Source of the DNA: Sulfitobacter donghicola DSW-25 = KCTC 12864 = JCM 14565 | GTDB taxonomy: Bacteria; Pseudomonadota; Alphaproteobacteria; Rhodobacterales; Rhodobacteraceae | Direction of reading: 5' to 3' | Assembly (NCBI RefSeq): GCF_000622405.1 | Contig: NZ_JASF01000005.1 | Span: 3,038,001-3,102,000, forward strand | DNA: 64,000 bases | Part shown: positions 63,557 to 64,000 of the stretch, one piece after another | Position numbering within the stretch: position 1 is the first letter of the stretch | Layout of the letters: every line of letters begins with the position of its first letter | Notes under the pieces: model-generated | Databases searched by the model: none | Seen by the model: only the letters and a program-made list of their open reading frames with translations | Told to the model about the DNA's origin: nothing | Made by a program: the position numbers and the translations under genes

Positions 63557-64000
63557 TTACTTGTCTTTCAAACCAGCCAGTATCTCGTCCACGATCAAAT
63601 TCATGGATTGGATACCCCCCCCCGCAATATAAATCGGCCCCGAGCTCAGATAGATAACGCGGCCGGATTGCCATGCTGGGGTGTCATGGACCAACGGGTT
63701 ATCAAGGGTGGTTTGCGCAGATGCGCCCTCTTGTCCGATGGCTGCCAAACGGTCGATCACAATCAAAATCTGGGGTTGTGCATCGCGGATAAATTCAAAA
63801 CTGATCGCCTCGCCATGGGTTGTTTTCTCTAGGTTTGGCACGGCCTCTTTCAACCCAAGCCGATTGTGCAGCCAGCCAAACCGCCCGCCAGCGCCATAGG
63901 CGCTCACCTTGGGGCCATTTGTCATCAGGATCAGCGCGCCGCCCTGATCCGCTGCCAGTGTCTTTGCTTCATCCACCTTTGCGTTAAAGGCGGCTGTCAA
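63557..64000 (-). CDS. Siderophore ABC transporter substrate-binding protein (C-terminal part)
   Basis: The last 147 residues of a periplasmic FatB/YclQ/FepB-like binding protein; the N-terminus is beyond the window. VDEAKTLAADQGGALILMTNGPKVSAYGAGGRFGWLHN (in part) and PQILIVIDRLAAIG are characteristic, and YLSSGPIYIAGGGIQSMN closes the C-lobe. It is the first visible gene of the transporter operon. Confidence 0.88.
   Translation of the reverse strand: MTAAFNAKVDEAKTLAADQGGALILMTNGPKVSAYGAGGRFGWLHNRLGLKEAVPNLEKTTHGEAISFEFIRDAQPQILIVIDRLAAIGQEGASAQTTLDNPLVHDTPAWQSGRVIYLSSGPIYIAGGGIQSMNLIVDEILAGLKDK

Noticed and set aside
1..64000. CRISPR array, tRNA or rRNA genes, prophage or insertion sequences
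   Set aside because: I saw no spaced direct repeats of the right size, no cloverleaf or rRNA stretches, and no transposase, integrase or phage structural genes.

Overview
This 64 kb window looks like a chromosomal segment of a marine-type alphaproteobacterium of the order Rhodobacterales (roseobacter group). This is an inference from gene content and order: a phoR-pstSCAB-phoU-phoB block, a Liv-type ABC operon beside a GlxA-type AraC regulator, an invasion-associated-locus-B protein, a DUF853 HerA-like ATPase, hmuSTUV with hemP, a TRAP transporter, and FNR/FixK boxes in front of hemN and a cytochrome c gene. Coding density is high. I saw no rRNA, tRNA, insertion sequence, integrase, phage gene or CRISPR array.

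Layout. 1-4.2 kb is a redox/oxygen module: a Crp/Fnr (FixK-like) regulator cut by the window edge, an OmpR-type response regulator, a soluble hybrid kinase whose PAS domain keeps the haem-pocket residues of FixL, a DUF2892 membrane protein, a small K+-channel-like protein and a lipoprotein cytochrome c; two FNR-type boxes lie here. 4.5-7.7 kb holds an E1 alpha-beta fusion 2-oxoacid dehydrogenase coupled to a FabD-like acyltransferase. 7.7-15.1 kb is the complete phosphate system (phoB, phoU, pstB, pstA, pstC, pstS, phoR, all on the minus strand) with a triple Pho-box repeat before pstS. 15.1-19.5 kb is housekeeping: gamma carbonic anhydrase, gmk, yicC, a PAS_5 protein and class II DAHP synthase. 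19.7-26.5 kb is a GlxA-type regulator and a Liv-type ABC operon containing an unrecognised secreted protein. 26.5-29.3 kb has the HerA-like ATPase, an intergenic region with two candidate small RNAs, and an IalB protein. 29.4-34.5 kb is a cell-envelope group: KAS, ACP, LpxD, L,D-transpeptidase and a divergent DUF882 peptidase.

34.7-39.2 kb is hemN behind a perfect FNR box, followed by a multi-spanning sensor kinase with a PDZ-like sensor region and a NarL-type regulator tail to tail with it. 39.5-48.4 kb is a catabolic unit: iron ADH, ALDH, glutamine-synthetase-like ligase, TRAP DctP/M/Q and a divergent glycerol-kinase-like FGGY kinase. 48.4-64 kb is an iron-acquisition island: hemP, an orphan ferric-iron binding protein, hmuVUTS, a TonB receptor, a His/Cys-rich unknown protein, two paralogous TonB receptors and a siderophore-type ABC transporter whose binding protein runs off the window end.

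How the parts work together. The left end and the hemN region look like one low-oxygen regulon, with FNR/FixK boxes placed at class II activator distance from plausible -10 elements. The Pst/Pho block is a self-contained phosphate-starvation circuit. The right end takes up haem and ferric siderophores through outer-membrane receptors and dedicated ABC importers. The least expected signals are the two intrinsic terminators lying between divergent genes near 28.3 kb, one preceded by a hairpin with a CUUCCUCCC loop; the FixL-like pocket in a hybrid kinase; the acyltransferase/E1 pair; and the unknown protein between the TonB receptors.
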